Shown piece by piece: positions 16,523-26,257 of a DNA stretch of 64,000 bases; within the stretch, counting starts at the first letter, position 1, and each line of letters begins with the position of its first letter. The notes below the pieces were generated by a model that saw only the letters and a program-made list of their open reading frames with translations, searched no databases and had not been told where the DNA came from. Position numbers and translations under genes: made by a program. The DNA is taken from positions 186,001-250,000 of the forward strand of contig SUZH01000002.1 in assembly GCA_015060045.1 (NCBI GenBank), written 5' to 3'. The DNA comes from Rikenellaceae bacterium (GTDB lineage Bacteria; Bacteroidota; Bacteroidia; Bacteroidales; Rikenellaceae).

Positions 16523-18514
16523 ATGCAACTTTTCAGACGACTCTTCATCGCGCTCCTGCTCCTCGTCCTCTCGACCGAGGTCTCGGCGCAGTACAACCGA
16601 GAATACTTCTTCTGGGTGGGTCGTCGTTGCATGATGAACAACGACTATCAGGAGGCCATTCGCACACTCAACACCCTTTTGCGCTTCGACGAGAAGGCCT
16701 TTGAGGGGTACTTTCTACGCGGTATTGCCAAATACAATCTCGACGATCTGTTGGGTGCCGAGGCCGATTTTACGACCGCTATTCGACTCAATCCCGTCTA
16801 CACACAAGCCTACACCTATCGCGCCATTACACGCTCACGATTAGGAAATTACGACGATGCACTTCAAGATTTCCGCGAGGCGATCGATCTGCGTCCCGAT
16901 CTCCCCGGCCCCTACTACAGCCGTGGCGTAACGCGTCTGTTGAACCAGCAATTTGAAGAGGCTATTTCGGACTTCGACAAATTCATTCTCCAAGAGAACA
17001 AGGTGGCCGATGCCTTTATCTGCCGTGGTTTGAGCTACCTGCATCTGAAGGACACCACGCGGGCCTATGAGGATTTCGACCGTGGTATTCGCACCAATCG
17101 CGAAAGCCCCAACGGCTACAACCGTCGTGGTGCGCTCTACATGCAGCAGCGTCGTTTTTCGGAGGCAGAGGCCGACTTCAACATGGCTATTTCGTGCGAC
17201 TCGAGCTATCTGGTCTCCTACTTCAACCGCGCACTGGTATACTCGGATACGAATCGACCGCTGGATGCGTTACGCGACTTCGATACGGTAATTCAGCTCG
17301 ACTCGACCAACTCACTCACCTATTTCAACCGCGCCATTCTGCGTAGCAACATCGGTGACTACAACCGTGCGTTGGAGGATTACAACAAGGTGGCTCTCTA
17401 CTCGCCCAACAACGTGCTGGTCTACTACAACCGTGCAAACGTGCATACCCAGCTTGGCGAGATCGAAAAGGCGATCGAGGACTACACGTCAGCCATTGAG
17501 CTCTACCCCGACTTTGCCAACGCTTATATCTACCGAGGCCGTCTGCGCGCCCTGATGCGCGACCAGAAGGGCGCCCGTAGCGACCAGCAGACGGCCCAAA
17601 AGAAGATTGCCGCCTACCGCGAACGCCTCAGCGACAGCACCTACTCGATCTATGCCGACACGACGCAGCACTTCGACAAGCTGCTCTCGTTCGACAGCAA
17701 ACTCTCTGGATCGACATTCGGCCGCATCACGGGTCAGGGAAATGTCCGCGAGGAGATGCGTCTCTTGCCGCTCTTCAAATTTACGCTCATGCAACCCGAC
17801 TCGACGGTCGAGATGAAGCGCTACAACCCGCGTCGCCTGGAGGACTTCTTCAAGCGCATTGACAACCGCTACCTGGCTCTCTCGTGGCGCGACTCGTCGC
17901 TGCCGGCCGACTCGCTCGTCGTGCTCGACAAGGAGTACACACAGCGCATCGACGTGCAGGATCCCTCGTGGATTCACCTCTTCGAGCGCGGCATTTCGCA
18001 GGCACTGATCAAGCAATACACCAACTCGATGAACACCTACACCTCGGCCATCGAGCTCAACCCCTCGAACCCGTTCCTCTACCTGAACCGTTCGACTACG
18101 CGTGCCGAGATGATCGACTTCATTTCATCGATCGACAATTCGTATCAGCGCATCACGATCGATTCGGACCCCGCGAATCGCCTGCACAACAACTCGAAGC
18201 GCACGTACAGCTACGACGAGGCGATTGCCGATCTGAACAAGGTGTTGAAGCTCTATCCCGACTTCGCCCACGCCTACTACAACCGCGCCAACCTGAGCGC
18301 CCTCTCGGGTGATCTGCCGGCTGCGTTTGAGGATTACACGAAGGCCATCGAGCTCAATCCCCACTTCGCCGAGGCCTACTACAACCGCGGCATCGTGCAG
18401 ATCTTCATGAAGGATACGCGCAAGGGGTGCCTCGACATCTCAAAGGCGGGCGAGCTGGGCATCCGGGAGGCCTACGAGGTGCTGAAACGCTATGCACAAC
18501 AAGCAACAAACTAA
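16523..18514 (+). CDS. Tetratricopeptide-repeat protein, periplasmic
   Basis: 663 residues with a signal peptide (ending EVSAQ). At least a dozen TPR units of about 34 residues fill residues 25-370 and 490-650, for example 'DDALQDFREAIDLRPDLPGPYYSRG' in parts and YNRALEDYNKVALYSPNN. A non-TPR stretch (about 375-480) interrupts them. No enzymatic domain is visible. TPR arrays are protein-protein scaffolds; partners are unknown. The MFS gene starts 15 bases after it, so they may share a transcript. Confidence 0.8.
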   Translation: MQLFRRLFIALLLLVLSTEVSAQYNREYFFWVGRRCMMNNDYQEAIRTLNTLLRFDEKAFEGYFLRGIAKYNLDDLLGAEADFTTAIRLNPVYTQAYTYRAITRSRLGNYDDALQDFREAIDLRPDLPGPYYSRGVTRLLNQQFEEAISDFDKFILQENKVADAFICRGLSYLHLKDTTRAYEDFDRGIRTNRESPNGYNRRGALYMQQRRFSEAEADFNMAISCDSSYLVSYFNRALVYSDTNRPLDALRDFDTVIQLDSTNSLTYFNRAILRSNIGDYNRALEDYNKVALYSPNNVLVYYNRANVHTQLGEIEKAIEDYTSAIELYPDFANAYIYRGRLRALMRDQKGARSDQQTAQKKIAAYRERLSDSTYSIYADTTQHFDKLLSFDSKLSGSTFGRITGQGNVREEMRLLPLFKFTLMQPDSTVEMKRYNPRRLEDFFKRIDNRYLALSWRDSSLPADSLVVLDKEYTQRIDVQDPSWIHLFERGISQALIKQYTNSMNTYTSAIELNPSNPFLYLNRSTTRAEMIDFISSIDNSYQRITIDSDPANRLHNNSKRTYSYDEAIADLNKVLKLYPDFAHAYYNRANLSALSGDLPAAFEDYTKAIELNPHFAEAYYNRGIVQIFMKDTRKGCLDISKAGELGIREAYEVLKRYAQQATN

Positions 18515-18529
18515 TTCAAACAATAAACT

Positions 18530-20185
18530 ATGGTAACAACTATCCAACGAAAAATCAGCGACTCACCCGTTGCTCGCTGGTCGGCATTGCTACTCTTGTC
18601 GCTAGCCATGTTCTGTTCTTACATTTTCATGGACATTCTCTCCCCCATCAAGGACTTAATGCAATCGACTCGCGGTTGGGATTCGACGGCATTTGGCACG
18701 ATGCAGGGTGCTGAAACCTTTCTCAATGTCTTTGTTTTCTTCCTTATCTTCGCCGGTATCATCCTCGACAAGATGGGTGTTCGCTTCACGGCCATTCTTT
18801 CGGGTTCCGTGATGCTGGTGGGCGCTTTTATCAAGTACTACGCCATTTCGGAAGGATTCATCGGCAGCAATTTGGAGGCGTGGTTCACGGCACATCTGAA
18901 CTACATTCCGGGCTTTGACGAGCTGGGTATCTCGCCTTTCTATGAGGGTATGCCGGCCTCGGCCAAGGTGGCAGCCCTCGGTTTTATGATTTTCGGTTGC
19001 GGTGTAGAGATGGCCGGCATCACTGTGTCGCGCGGTATTGTCAAATGGTTCAAGGGCCGAGAAATGGCATTAGCCATGGGTTCGGAGATGGCCTTGGCCC
19101 GTTTGGGTGTGGCTACCTGCATGATATTCTCGCCCTTCTTTGCCAAGTTAGGCGACAGCGTGGATGTTTCGCGCTCGGTAGCCTTCGGTTTGGTTCTGCT
19201 GATGATTGCCCTCATGATGTTCGTAGTGTACTTCTTCATGGATCGCAAGCTCGATGCACAAAGCGGCGAGGAGGAGGAAAAGGATGACCCCTTCAAAATT
19301 TCGGATGTCGGTGCCATTCTCAAGAGCAGTGGGTTCTGGCTGGTAGCCCTCCTTTGCGTATTGTACTACTCGGCCATTTTCCCCTTCCAGAAGTATGCCG
19401 TGAATATGTTGCAGTGCAACCTGACCTTTACCGAGGTGGCTGAAGGCTCCTTCTGGGCCGGCAACTCGGTGACCATCGTACAATACATCATCATGCTTGT
19501 AGTTGCCGTAACGGCATTTATCAGCAACTTCTCGAAGAAGCCGCTCAAACAGATCATGCTGGCCATATCCATCATTTGCCTCATTGTTTACTGCTACATG
19601 GGTTATATGCGTCAGTCGGCAGAGACCATCTTCGCGGTATTCCCCCTCTTGGCAGTAGGCATCACCCCTATCTTGGGTAAAATTGTCGATAACAAGGGTA
19701 AGGCTGCCACGATGCTGATTTTCGGTTCGCTGCTCCTCGTGGCCTGTCACCTCACTTTCGCCTTCATTCTCCCGCTGTTCAAGGGTAGTGCCGTAGGCGG
19801 TGTGATTGTAGCCTACATCACGATTCTGGTGCTTGGAGCCTCCTTCTCATTGGTTCCCGCATCGCTTTGGCCGAGTGTACCCAAGCTGGTGGATTCGAAG
19901 GTAATCGGATCGGCTTACGCGCTGATTTTCTGGATTCAGAACATCGGCTTGTGGCTCTTCCCGATGCTGATTGGCAAAATCTTGGATAGCACCAACACCC
20001 AGCTCGTCGAGCAGGTTAAGGCGGGCACATTGTCCCCCGAGATGGCTGCTACGCAGTACAACTACACGGCTCCGCTTATCATGCTGGCATGTCTGGGAAT
20101 CGCCGCCCTCGTACTGGGTGTCATTCTCAAGCGTATCGACCAGCGAAAAGGGTTAGGCCTGGAATTGCCGAACATCAAGAAGTAA
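18530..20185 (+). CDS. MFS transporter
   Basis: 551 residues, about 12 membrane helices, with the first half separated from the second by a charged loop (DAQSGEEEEKDDPF, about 243-256). Features of the major facilitator superfamily are present (RGIVKWFKGREMALAMGS between helices, GASFSLVPASLWPSVPKLV late). The periplasmic loop between helices 3 and 4 is unusually long (SEGFIGSNLEAWFTAHLNYI onward). Substrate not predictable; it is not next to a catabolic gene. A strong terminator follows. Confidence 0.8.
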   Translation: MVTTIQRKISDSPVARWSALLLLSLAMFCSYIFMDILSPIKDLMQSTRGWDSTAFGTMQGAETFLNVFVFFLIFAGIILDKMGVRFTAILSGSVMLVGAFIKYYAISEGFIGSNLEAWFTAHLNYIPGFDELGISPFYEGMPASAKVAALGFMIFGCGVEMAGITVSRGIVKWFKGREMALAMGSEMALARLGVATCMIFSPFFAKLGDSVDVSRSVAFGLVLLMIALMMFVVYFFMDRKLDAQSGEEEEKDDPFKISDVGAILKSSGFWLVALLCVLYYSAIFPFQKYAVNMLQCNLTFTEVAEGSFWAGNSVTIVQYIIMLVVAVTAFISNFSKKPLKQIMLAISIICLIVYCYMGYMRQSAETIFAVFPLLAVGITPILGKIVDNKGKAATMLIFGSLLLVACHLTFAFILPLFKGSAVGGVIVAYITILVLGASFSLVPASLWPSVPKLVDSKVIGSAYALIFWIQNIGLWLFPMLIGKILDSTNTQLVEQVKAGTLSPEMAATQYNYTAPLIMLACLGIAALVLGVILKRIDQRKGLGLELPNIKK

Positions 20186-20208
20186 GTTGAAAGTTAGCTC
20201 AACAAAAA

Positions 20209-20247
20209 GGGAGATAGTCACCGGTTTGACTATCTCCCATATTTTTT
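20209..20247 (+). terminator. Rho-independent terminator
   Basis: GGGAGATAGTCA (20209-20220), loop CCGGTT, TGACTATCTCCC (20227-20238), then a T run. It closes the era-TPR-MFS transcript. It is flanked by GTTGAAAGTT (20187) and by the inverse motif CAACTTTCAACTTTCAAC (20283-20300). Confidence 0.85.
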
Positions 20248-20301
20248 TTGTTGAGCGACTGACAGCACGACAAAAAAACTCTCAACTTTCAACTTTCAAC
20301 T

Positions 20302-21438
20302 CTACTTTACCATGTCATACACCGCCATCAGCTTCGAGCACATCTCCTCCCAAGAGAAACGTTCACGTTCGACGAGGCAATTTTGGTGAAAACGATCGAG
20401 ATTATCGCCCTGCCAGATCTGCTCGATCTTCTCGGCAATCGACTGCGGTGTAGGCTGGCAAAGGTAGCCCACCTTGCCATCGGGCACAATCTCCTTCAAA
20501 CCGCCCACATCGGTCACAATCATCGGAGTCGAGAATTGGTAAGCAATCTGCGTCACACCGCTCTGCGTGGCTGAGCGATAGGGCAAGACCACAAAATCGG
20601 CCGCCGAGAAGTAATCCCCCACCACCGAGTCGGGAATAAAGCGATCATGCAGAATCACCTCGTCCGAGATCCCCTCCTCTTCGATCAATTTACGGTAAGG
20701 TTCGGGGGCAGTATAGAACTCGCCCGCCACGATCAATTTACGCCCTGCGGTCTTCCCGGCACGCTTCATCGCGCCCCACGCCTTAAGCAACAGATCCAAC
20801 CCCTTATAGTCACGAATCAGACCAAAAAAGAGGGCGTAACGCACCTTCGAGTCCAATTCCAGGCGGCCGCAAGCCTCCGTGCGATCAACTCGCTCACCAA
20901 AGTTCTCGAAACGCGGATGGGGTGAAAAGAGGGCAGGTGCATCGGTATAGTCGCTCAGTTGACGGTAGACCTCGTCCGACATATAGACAAAGCCATCGAC
21001 CGAGCCGAGGAAATAGCTGTTGCAGGGGCGGTCGATCAGGTGGTGTTCGTGCGGCTCGACATTATCAATCTGACACAAGACCTTCGTATGACCATTCTTA
21101 CGCGCCAGACGGGCAATCGTACCAAAGCAGGGGGCCATGAAGGGGGTCCAATATTTCAACAGAATAAAATCGGGGCGTTCGCGGCGCAACATTCGCCCCA
21201 CACGCCACCAATTCAAGGGATTGACGGTCGAGACCTCGCGCCGAATCTTCAAATCTTCGGGGGCGGGGGTGGTGACCGTCTGGCTCTTGCCCGGGAACAA
21301 CAGCGAGGGGTATTGCAAGGTAAAGGTGCATAGATCAACCTCATGACCCTGGTGTTGATAGACACGGGCCATGGTCTGCATAATCGACGCCAAACCGCCA
21401 CGATAGGGATGCGCGGGACCAAGGATGGTAATTTTCAT
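20302..21438 (-). CDS. Glycosyltransferase, GT4-type
   Basis: 378 residues starting at MKITILGPAHPYRGG; a longer open frame upstream overlaps the terminator and is rejected. Two Rossmann domains are visible: the N-terminal one with the 'GGLASIM' acceptor loop, the C-terminal one with YALFFGLIRDYKGLDLLLKA and the nucleotide-sugar segment SATQSGVTQIAYQF...TDVGGLKEIV. GT4 enzymes move sugars from nucleotide donors with retention. No polysaccharide cluster is adjacent, so the product is unknown. Confidence 0.85.
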   Translation of the reverse strand: MKITILGPAHPYRGGLASIMQTMARVYQHQGHEVDLCTFTLQYPSLLFPGKSQTVTTPAPEDLKIRREVSTVNPLNWWRVGRMLRRERPDFILLKYWTPFMAPCFGTIARLARKNGHTKVLCQIDNVEPHEHHLIDRPCNSYFLGSVDGFVYMSDEVYRQLSDYTDAPALFSPHPRFENFGERVDRTEACGRLELDSKVRYALFFGLIRDYKGLDLLLKAWGAMKRAGKTAGRKLIVAGEFYTAPEPYRKLIEEEGISDEVILHDRFIPDSVVGDYFSAADFVVLPYRSATQSGVTQIAYQFSTPMIVTDVGGLKEIVPDGKVGYLCQPTPQSIAEKIEQIWQGDNLDRFHQNCLVERERFSWEEMCSKLMAVYDMVK

Positions 21439-21452
21439 AATGTAAAGATATG

Positions 21453-21490
21453 AAAAAAAGAGGATTCCGCAACGGGATTCCTCTTTTTTT
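21453..21490. terminator. Bidirectional terminator hairpin
   Basis: AAAAAAAGAGGA and TCCTCTTTTTTT form a 12-bp outer stem with a short inner pairing and T runs on both strands. It ends the thioesterase gene on the minus strand. Confidence 0.75.
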
Positions 21491-21508
21491 ATCGTCCCAA
21501 CGAATGTT

Positions 21509-22234
21509 CTACAACCAGGCGAGTGCCGCGCGAACACACGGATTCTCAGCCGTCGAAATCTCAAACACGAGACGGCCCTCCTCCTCTTTCACAGCGATCG
21601 TCAGCACCTCGCCCAACACGGCCTCGTGCAGGAAGTGCATATCGAGGCGGAAGGGACGATCCTCGGCAATGGCCTCCACGGGGAGGTGGTCGAAGATCAT
21701 TTCGACGTAGCGAATCGTATTCATGTGGCGATTGAAGTCGATATCGCTGTAGCGTACCGTATGGCGGAACTCCTCGCCCTCCGTCACACCACGCAGGCGG
21801 CACGGCGCGGCACAGGGAGGTTCCTCCTGTACCATATATTTATCGTGTACATCGGCCGTACGCGTCAAATCGACTGCCGAGCGCGTATTAACATTGAGCA
21901 TCGCCCACTGCGAGGTCATCTTGGCAAACTGCTTACCCTCCTCGTCATAGATGCGGAAATTACGCGTCGAAAGCAGGCGGTTATAGCCGCTGATCCAGGT
22001 CTCAATCTCGTAATCCGAGTACTGCTTCGGACGGAAGGCCACCTCGATCGCCATGCGATTCAAAACCCAGGTATGGTCATCCTGCTCCATATCGACATAG
22101 TCGAAGCCCTTGTTGTGGGCATCGGCTCCGGCGGCATTGAGTGCCGACATGATCAGCGCCGGAGATTTCAGGCGCGAGGTAAAATCGAGGCTCTGCGGCT
22201 CGACCTTGTAGGTAAAGTATGCTTTATCTGCCAT
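21509..22234 (-). CDS. Acyl-ACP thioesterase (FatA/FatB-like double hotdog)
   Basis: 241 residues made of two hotdog halves. The N-terminal half carries 'WVLNRMAIEVAFRPKQYSDYEIETWISGYNRL'; the C-terminal half carries the 'YSDIDFNRHMNTIRYVEMI' segment, whose Asn and His sit where the thioesterase catalytic residues do. It releases fatty acids from acyl-carrier protein in the cytoplasm. Single gene with its own -7 element and terminator. Confidence 0.85.
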   Translation of the reverse strand: MADKAYFTYKVEPQSLDFTSRLKSPALIMSALNAAGADAHNKGFDYVDMEQDDHTWVLNRMAIEVAFRPKQYSDYEIETWISGYNRLLSTRNFRIYDEEGKQFAKMTSQWAMLNVNTRSAVDLTRTADVHDKYMVQEEPPCAAPCRLRGVTEGEEFRHTVRYSDIDFNRHMNTIRYVEMIFDHLPVEAIAEDRPFRLDMHFLHEAVLGEVLTIAVKEEEGRLVFEISTAENPCVRAALAWL

Positions 22235-22256
22235 AATCGTTTTCTTGTTACGGGAA

Positions 22257-22264
22257 CAAAGATA
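22257..22264 (-). promoter_or_regulatory. -7 element of the thioesterase gene
   Basis: Minus-strand TATCTTTG 22 bases before the start codon. Confidence 0.65.
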
Positions 22265-22337
22265 GAAAAAATTTCCGATTATTTGGTATAAAACACCTTA
22301 TCGGGTCATGAATATTATCGAAAAACAATAAATTTTG

Positions 22338-22367
22338 TTTGTTTTTCGGAGTTTTTCGTTATATTTG
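22338..22367 (+). promoter_or_regulatory. Promoter of the DUF2975-XRE operon
   Basis: TTTG (22338-22341), 18-base spacer, TATATTTG (22360-22367). The start codon is 18 bases further on. Confidence 0.75.
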
Positions 22368-22385
22368 CATCAACAAACGAACACT

Positions 22386-23096
22386 ATGCAAAACAAAACT
22401 ACCTATCTGAAACGCCTCCTGGCGATCTACGTTGCCTTCTTTGTGGTGTTGATCGTGTGGCTTACATTCACCGTAACACCCGGCCTACAGCAAGGAATGC
22501 AGGCCGGAGTCTCCATGGGACAGGATTTGAGTGCGCAGCTCCAGCAAGAGACTCCGCAGAGCAGCTATCTCCTGTTTAATTGTCCGCTCTACCAGCCCGA
22601 TGCCATAATGTTCGAAGTGACCGACTCGATCCGTCAGGTAACGGCTTTTCCCTCGACCATGACCTTTCGCATCACGGAGCCTGCAGGCGAGCACTCGATG
22701 TGGTGGCATGCCTTTGCAGCCGTGGGAGGTTCGCCTTGGGTCTATTGGATGATGGTGGCCGCCTCGCTGGCCTTTCTGGTAATCATTGTCCTCATGTGGC
22801 TCATCATTCGCTCGGTGCGCCACTCGATCCGTGAGGAGATGCCGCTCGCGAAAAGCAACGTATGGCGTTTGCGCGTAATCGCCCTGCTGACGATCTTCTC
22901 CGAACTTTGCAACAGCCTCTGCAATTGGATGATGAACCATCGTGCAGCCGAGCTTGTTGCCGACACGGCCTACTCGGTAAACACCGCTTTCCAATTCAAC
23001 TACTCGACGCTCATCATGGGTCTTTTGATCCTCTTTGCAGCTGAACTGACTGCCATTGGGCGTGACCTGGGCGAAGAACAAAAACTGACCATCTAA
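22386..23096 (+). CDS. DUF2975 family membrane protein
   Basis: 236 residues with four membrane helices (about 12-34, 117-142, 162-184 and 205-225) and a large extracytoplasmic region between the first two. The helix-3/4 region (RVIALLTIFSELCNSLCNWM) fits DUF2975. This family is usually encoded with a small XRE-type repressor, as here, and the pair is thought to be a membrane-linked regulatory module; the signal is unknown. The ATG at 22386 is chosen because it follows the promoter; upstream codons overlap it. Confidence 0.8.
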   Translation: MQNKTTYLKRLLAIYVAFFVVLIVWLTFTVTPGLQQGMQAGVSMGQDLSAQLQQETPQSSYLLFNCPLYQPDAIMFEVTDSIRQVTAFPSTMTFRITEPAGEHSMWWHAFAAVGGSPWVYWMMVAASLAFLVIIVLMWLIIRSVRHSIREEMPLAKSNVWRLRVIALLTIFSELCNSLCNWMMNHRAAELVADTAYSVNTAFQFNYSTLIMGLLILFAAELTAIGRDLGEEQKLTI

Positions 23097-23140
23097 GTTC
23101 CACATACTATCATGAAACACATTACGTTATCATATTACAA

Positions 23141-23149
23141 GGGGGGGGG
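23141..23149 (+). repeat. G9 homopolymer just upstream of the XRE start
   Basis: Nine consecutive G residues end seven bases before the ATG at 23156, where the ribosome binds. A short frame starting at 23112 (MKHITLSYYKGGG...) runs through the tract and ends at 23065 of the next hundred, that is TAA at 23163-23165, overlapping the XRE start. Such tracts slip during replication. Confidence 0.8.
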
Positions 23150-23155
23150 TGAGCG

Positions 23156-23377
23156 ATGGCGATAATTATCAACATCGACGTCATGATGGCCAAGCGCAAG
23201 ATTTCACTCGGTGCGCTGGCCGAGCGTGTCAATATCACGCCCGCCAACCTCTCGATCCTCAAGACGGGTAAGGCGAAGGCAATTCGTTTCTCGACCCTCG
23301 AGGCGATTTGCCGCGAGCTGGATTGTCAGCCCGGGGATATCATTGAGTACCGAGCCGAAGAAGAACTTGATAAATAA
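23156..23377 (+). CDS. XRE-family (Cro/C1-type) HTH regulator
   Basis: 73 residues, a single HTH domain: ISLGALAERVNITPANLSIL (helices 2-3) and IRFSTLEAICRELDCQPGDII, the standard end of short Bacteroidetes/Firmicutes repressors such as YozG. It lies 59 bases after DUF2975, its usual partner, and probably autoregulates the operon. An internal start at MMAKRK is possible but would remove a beta-like N-terminus that is common in this group. Confidence 0.85.
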   Translation: MAIIINIDVMMAKRKISLGALAERVNITPANLSILKTGKAKAIRFSTLEAICRELDCQPGDIIEYRAEEELDK

Positions 23378-23402
23378 ACTTTTTACACTTTAACAATAGG
23401 TT

Positions 23403-26237
23403 ATGAGAAAAATCACTTTATGGATCGCAGCCGCACTCTTTACGGTGAGTGCCGCCGCGCAGGGGTTCAACCCCATGCAACCGATTCCGGAGGATGCAGC
23501 CGTACGTAAGGGCACGTTGGAGAACGGCATGACGTACTACATCCGCCACAACGAGAAGCCGAAGAACCAGGCCGACTTCTACATCCTGCACCACGTAGGT
23601 GCCATTCAGGAGGAGGTAAACCAGCAGGGTCTGGCCCACTTCCTGGAGCACATGGCCTTCAACGGCACGAAGAACCTGCCCGGTAAGCAGGTGATCGAGT
23701 ACCTGGAGACGATCGGCGTAAAGTTCGGTGCCAACCTGAACGCCTACACCTCGTGGGACGAGACCTGCTACAACATCTCGGATGTCCCCGTACAGCGCGA
23801 GGGCGTGATCGACTCGGCCATGCTGATTCTGCACGACTGGTCGCACTTCATCGCTCTGCAGCCCAAGGAGATCGACTCGGAGCGCGGTGTAATCTCGGAG
23901 GAGCTTCGTACGCGTGACAACGCCCAGTGGCGTTCGACGATGAAGATGCTCCAGGCGCTGGGTCAGGGTACGCGCTATGCCGAGCGCAACCTGATCGGTT
24001 ACCTCGACGGTCTGAAGGGCTTTAAGTACTCGGATCTGGAGGATTTCTACGCTGCTTGGTATCGTCCCGAGTATCAGGCTGTGGTCATCGTGGGTGACAT
24101 CAACGTCGATGAGGTGGAGCAGAAGCTCATCAAACTCATGAGCGACATCCCCGCTTCGCCGGCCGATGCTGCCAAGAAGGAGGTAATCGTCGTACCCGAC
24201 AACGAGGAGCCTATCATCTCGATTTATACCGACCCCGAGATGAACGGTTCGCAGGCCCAGATTTTCATGAAGTACCCCGCCCTGCCGAAGGAGGCCAACA
24301 ACACGATCTACGCCGAGATGCTTGCCATCATGCAGCACTACTTCGCCTCGATGGCCAACGACCGTCTGCAGGAGATTGCCATGAAGCCCGATGCACCGTT
24401 CCTCGGTGGTCAGATCATGACGGGTAGCACGATCGGCATCATCCCCACGCTCAACGCCACGGTAGCTGCCGTAGCCACGAAGGATGGCGAGCTGGCCAAG
24501 GGCTATGAGGCGATCATGACTGAGGTAGAGCGCATCCGTCGTCACGGTTTCACGGTTGGTGAGTTCGAGCGCGCCCAGAACGACCTGATGGCCAGCGCCG
24601 AGCGTGGTTACAAGAACCGCAACGACCAGCAGAACCGCTACTATGTAAATCGCTACCTGCAGGCCTTCCGCTCGAATGCGGCTATGCCCGATGCCGAGAC
24701 GGAGTGGCAGCTCGATTCGATGCTCATCAAGAGCCTCAACGTGGAGGTGATCAACCAGCTGGCTCAGCAGGTAATCATGGACAAGAACCAGGTGATCATC
24801 ATCAACTCGCCCGAGAAGGAGGGTGTAGCCGTGCCGACCGAGGCCGATATCCTCGCTATCCGCGAGAAGGTTTCGAAGAGCGAGATTGCCCCCTACGAGG
24901 ATAATACCGTGAAGGAGCCGCTGATCGCCGAGGGTACCGTATTGAAGGGTTCGCCCGTGAAGAAGACGAAGATCGACGAGGCCTACGGCACGACCGAGTG
25001 GACGCTCAAGAACGGCATCAAGGTCGTAGTGAAGCCCACAACATTCAAGGCCGACGAGGTGATGTTTGTTGCCTCGGCCAAGGGCGGTGCTTCGGTGCTG
25101 ACGGACGAGGAGACGATCTACGCAGAGCTGCTGCCGGCCATCTGCCAGATGTCGGGTGTTGGTAAGTTCTCGCGCATCGAGTTGCAGAAGCAGCTCTCGG
25201 GCAACACGGCCCATGTAGCTGTCAATACCTCGGCATACATCAGCGGTATCTCGGGTTCGACCTCGCCGAAGGATATCGAGACCCTTCTGCAGCTCGTTTA
25301 CCTGCACCTCACGCAGCCCCGTTTCAACGAGACGGACTACCAGACCGTGATGAACATCGTCAAGGCCCAGGTGGAGAACCTGGAGAGCAACCCCGACTAC
25401 CTGATGCAGAAGCGCACGACCGAGATTGCCTATGGCAACAACCCGCGCCGTCAGGAACTTTCGAAGGAGACGATCGCCAAGTACAAGTTCGAGGATCTGG
25501 CTCCGATCTACAGCAAGCTCTTCCCCGATGGCAACAGTTTCACCTACTACTTCGTGGGTAATGTGGATCTCGAGGTGCTGAAGCCGCTCGTGGAGAAGTA
25601 CCTCGGTTCGCTGCCCGTCTCGAAGAAGCCGATGACCTTCGTGGATGACAACGCCGACTATGTGAGCGGCATGGTGGATGAGACCTTCCGTACCGCGATG
25701 CAGCAGCCGAAGGTTTCGGTACGCTACATCTTCTCGGGTGACGTGGCCTACACGATGCAGAACCGTCTGAATATGGTCTATCTGACGCAGGCCCTCAACG
25801 CCCGCTACCTGGAATCGATCCGCGAGGAGAAGGGTGGCACGTATGGCGTACAGGTTTGGGGTTCGCTCTCGTATATCCCCACGCCCACCTACGAGATGAA
25901 CATCCAGTTCGACACGAACGATGCAATGGCCGACGAGCTGTGCGAGATCATCATCAAGGAGATTGAGGAGATCGCTGCCAACGGTCCGAAGACGGAGGAT
26001 GTGGAGAAGACCCGCGAGTACCTCCTCAAGGGGTGGACCTCGAGCCTGGAGCAGAACCAGAGCTGGATGAGCTATATCACCGCAAAGTGGACCAGCGGCA
26101 TGGACAACCTCGCCGAGCAGGAGGCTACGATCAAATCGACGACCAACGCCGACATCCAAGCCTTTGCCAAGATGATCCTGGAGAATAAGAACCAGATCAA
26201 GGTCATGATGCGCCCCGAGGCTCAGAAGGCCGAGTAA
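23403..26237 (+). CDS. M16-family zinc metallopeptidase, secreted
   Basis: 944 residues with a signal peptide (ending SAAAQ at 20). The inverted zinc motif H-x-x-E-H is at residues 79-83 (HFLEH). Both M16 halves are present: the active one (about 35-470) and a C-terminal half (from about 535, 'TEWTLKNGIKVVVKPT') that would close the clam-shell chamber. Such periplasmic pitrilysin-like proteases degrade peptides, often signal-peptide or small-peptide debris. It starts 25 bases after the XRE gene but ends with its own terminator. Confidence 0.93.
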   Translation: MRKITLWIAAALFTVSAAAQGFNPMQPIPEDAAVRKGTLENGMTYYIRHNEKPKNQADFYILHHVGAIQEEVNQQGLAHFLEHMAFNGTKNLPGKQVIEYLETIGVKFGANLNAYTSWDETCYNISDVPVQREGVIDSAMLILHDWSHFIALQPKEIDSERGVISEELRTRDNAQWRSTMKMLQALGQGTRYAERNLIGYLDGLKGFKYSDLEDFYAAWYRPEYQAVVIVGDINVDEVEQKLIKLMSDIPASPADAAKKEVIVVPDNEEPIISIYTDPEMNGSQAQIFMKYPALPKEANNTIYAEMLAIMQHYFASMANDRLQEIAMKPDAPFLGGQIMTGSTIGIIPTLNATVAAVATKDGELAKGYEAIMTEVERIRRHGFTVGEFERAQNDLMASAERGYKNRNDQQNRYYVNRYLQAFRSNAAMPDAETEWQLDSMLIKSLNVEVINQLAQQVIMDKNQVIIINSPEKEGVAVPTEADILAIREKVSKSEIAPYEDNTVKEPLIAEGTVLKGSPVKKTKIDEAYGTTEWTLKNGIKVVVKPTTFKADEVMFVASAKGGASVLTDEETIYAELLPAICQMSGVGKFSRIELQKQLSGNTAHVAVNTSAYISGISGSTSPKDIETLLQLVYLHLTQPRFNETDYQTVMNIVKAQVENLESNPDYLMQKRTTEIAYGNNPRRQELSKETIAKYKFEDLAPIYSKLFPDGNSFTYYFVGNVDLEVLKPLVEKYLGSLPVSKKPMTFVDDNADYVSGMVDETFRTAMQQPKVSVRYIFSGDVAYTMQNRLNMVYLTQALNARYLESIREEKGGTYGVQVWGSLSYIPTPTYEMNIQFDTNDAMADELCEIIIKEIEEIAANGPKTEDVEKTREYLLKGWTSSLEQNQSWMSYITAKWTSGMDNLAEQEATIKSTTNADIQAFAKMILENKNQIKVMMRPEAQKAE

Positions 26238-26257
26238 GCATCTACCCTATCAACAAC

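Noticed and set aside
20302..21564. Glycosyltransferase starting at 21564
   Set aside because: The first 42 codons overlap a bidirectional terminator and the end of the thioesterase gene; the fold begins at MKITILGP.
23112..23377. A longer XRE protein made by slippage in the G tract
   Set aside because: With ten G the upstream frame meets TGA immediately before the XRE frame, and with 9 or 11 it is in another frame, so no fusion can form. Only an effect on initiation remains possible.
23418..26159. Minus-strand open frame of 913 codons opposite the M16 peptidase
   Set aside because: Antisense shadow of a well-supported gene; product composition is Leu/Val/His/Arg-rich and matches nothing.
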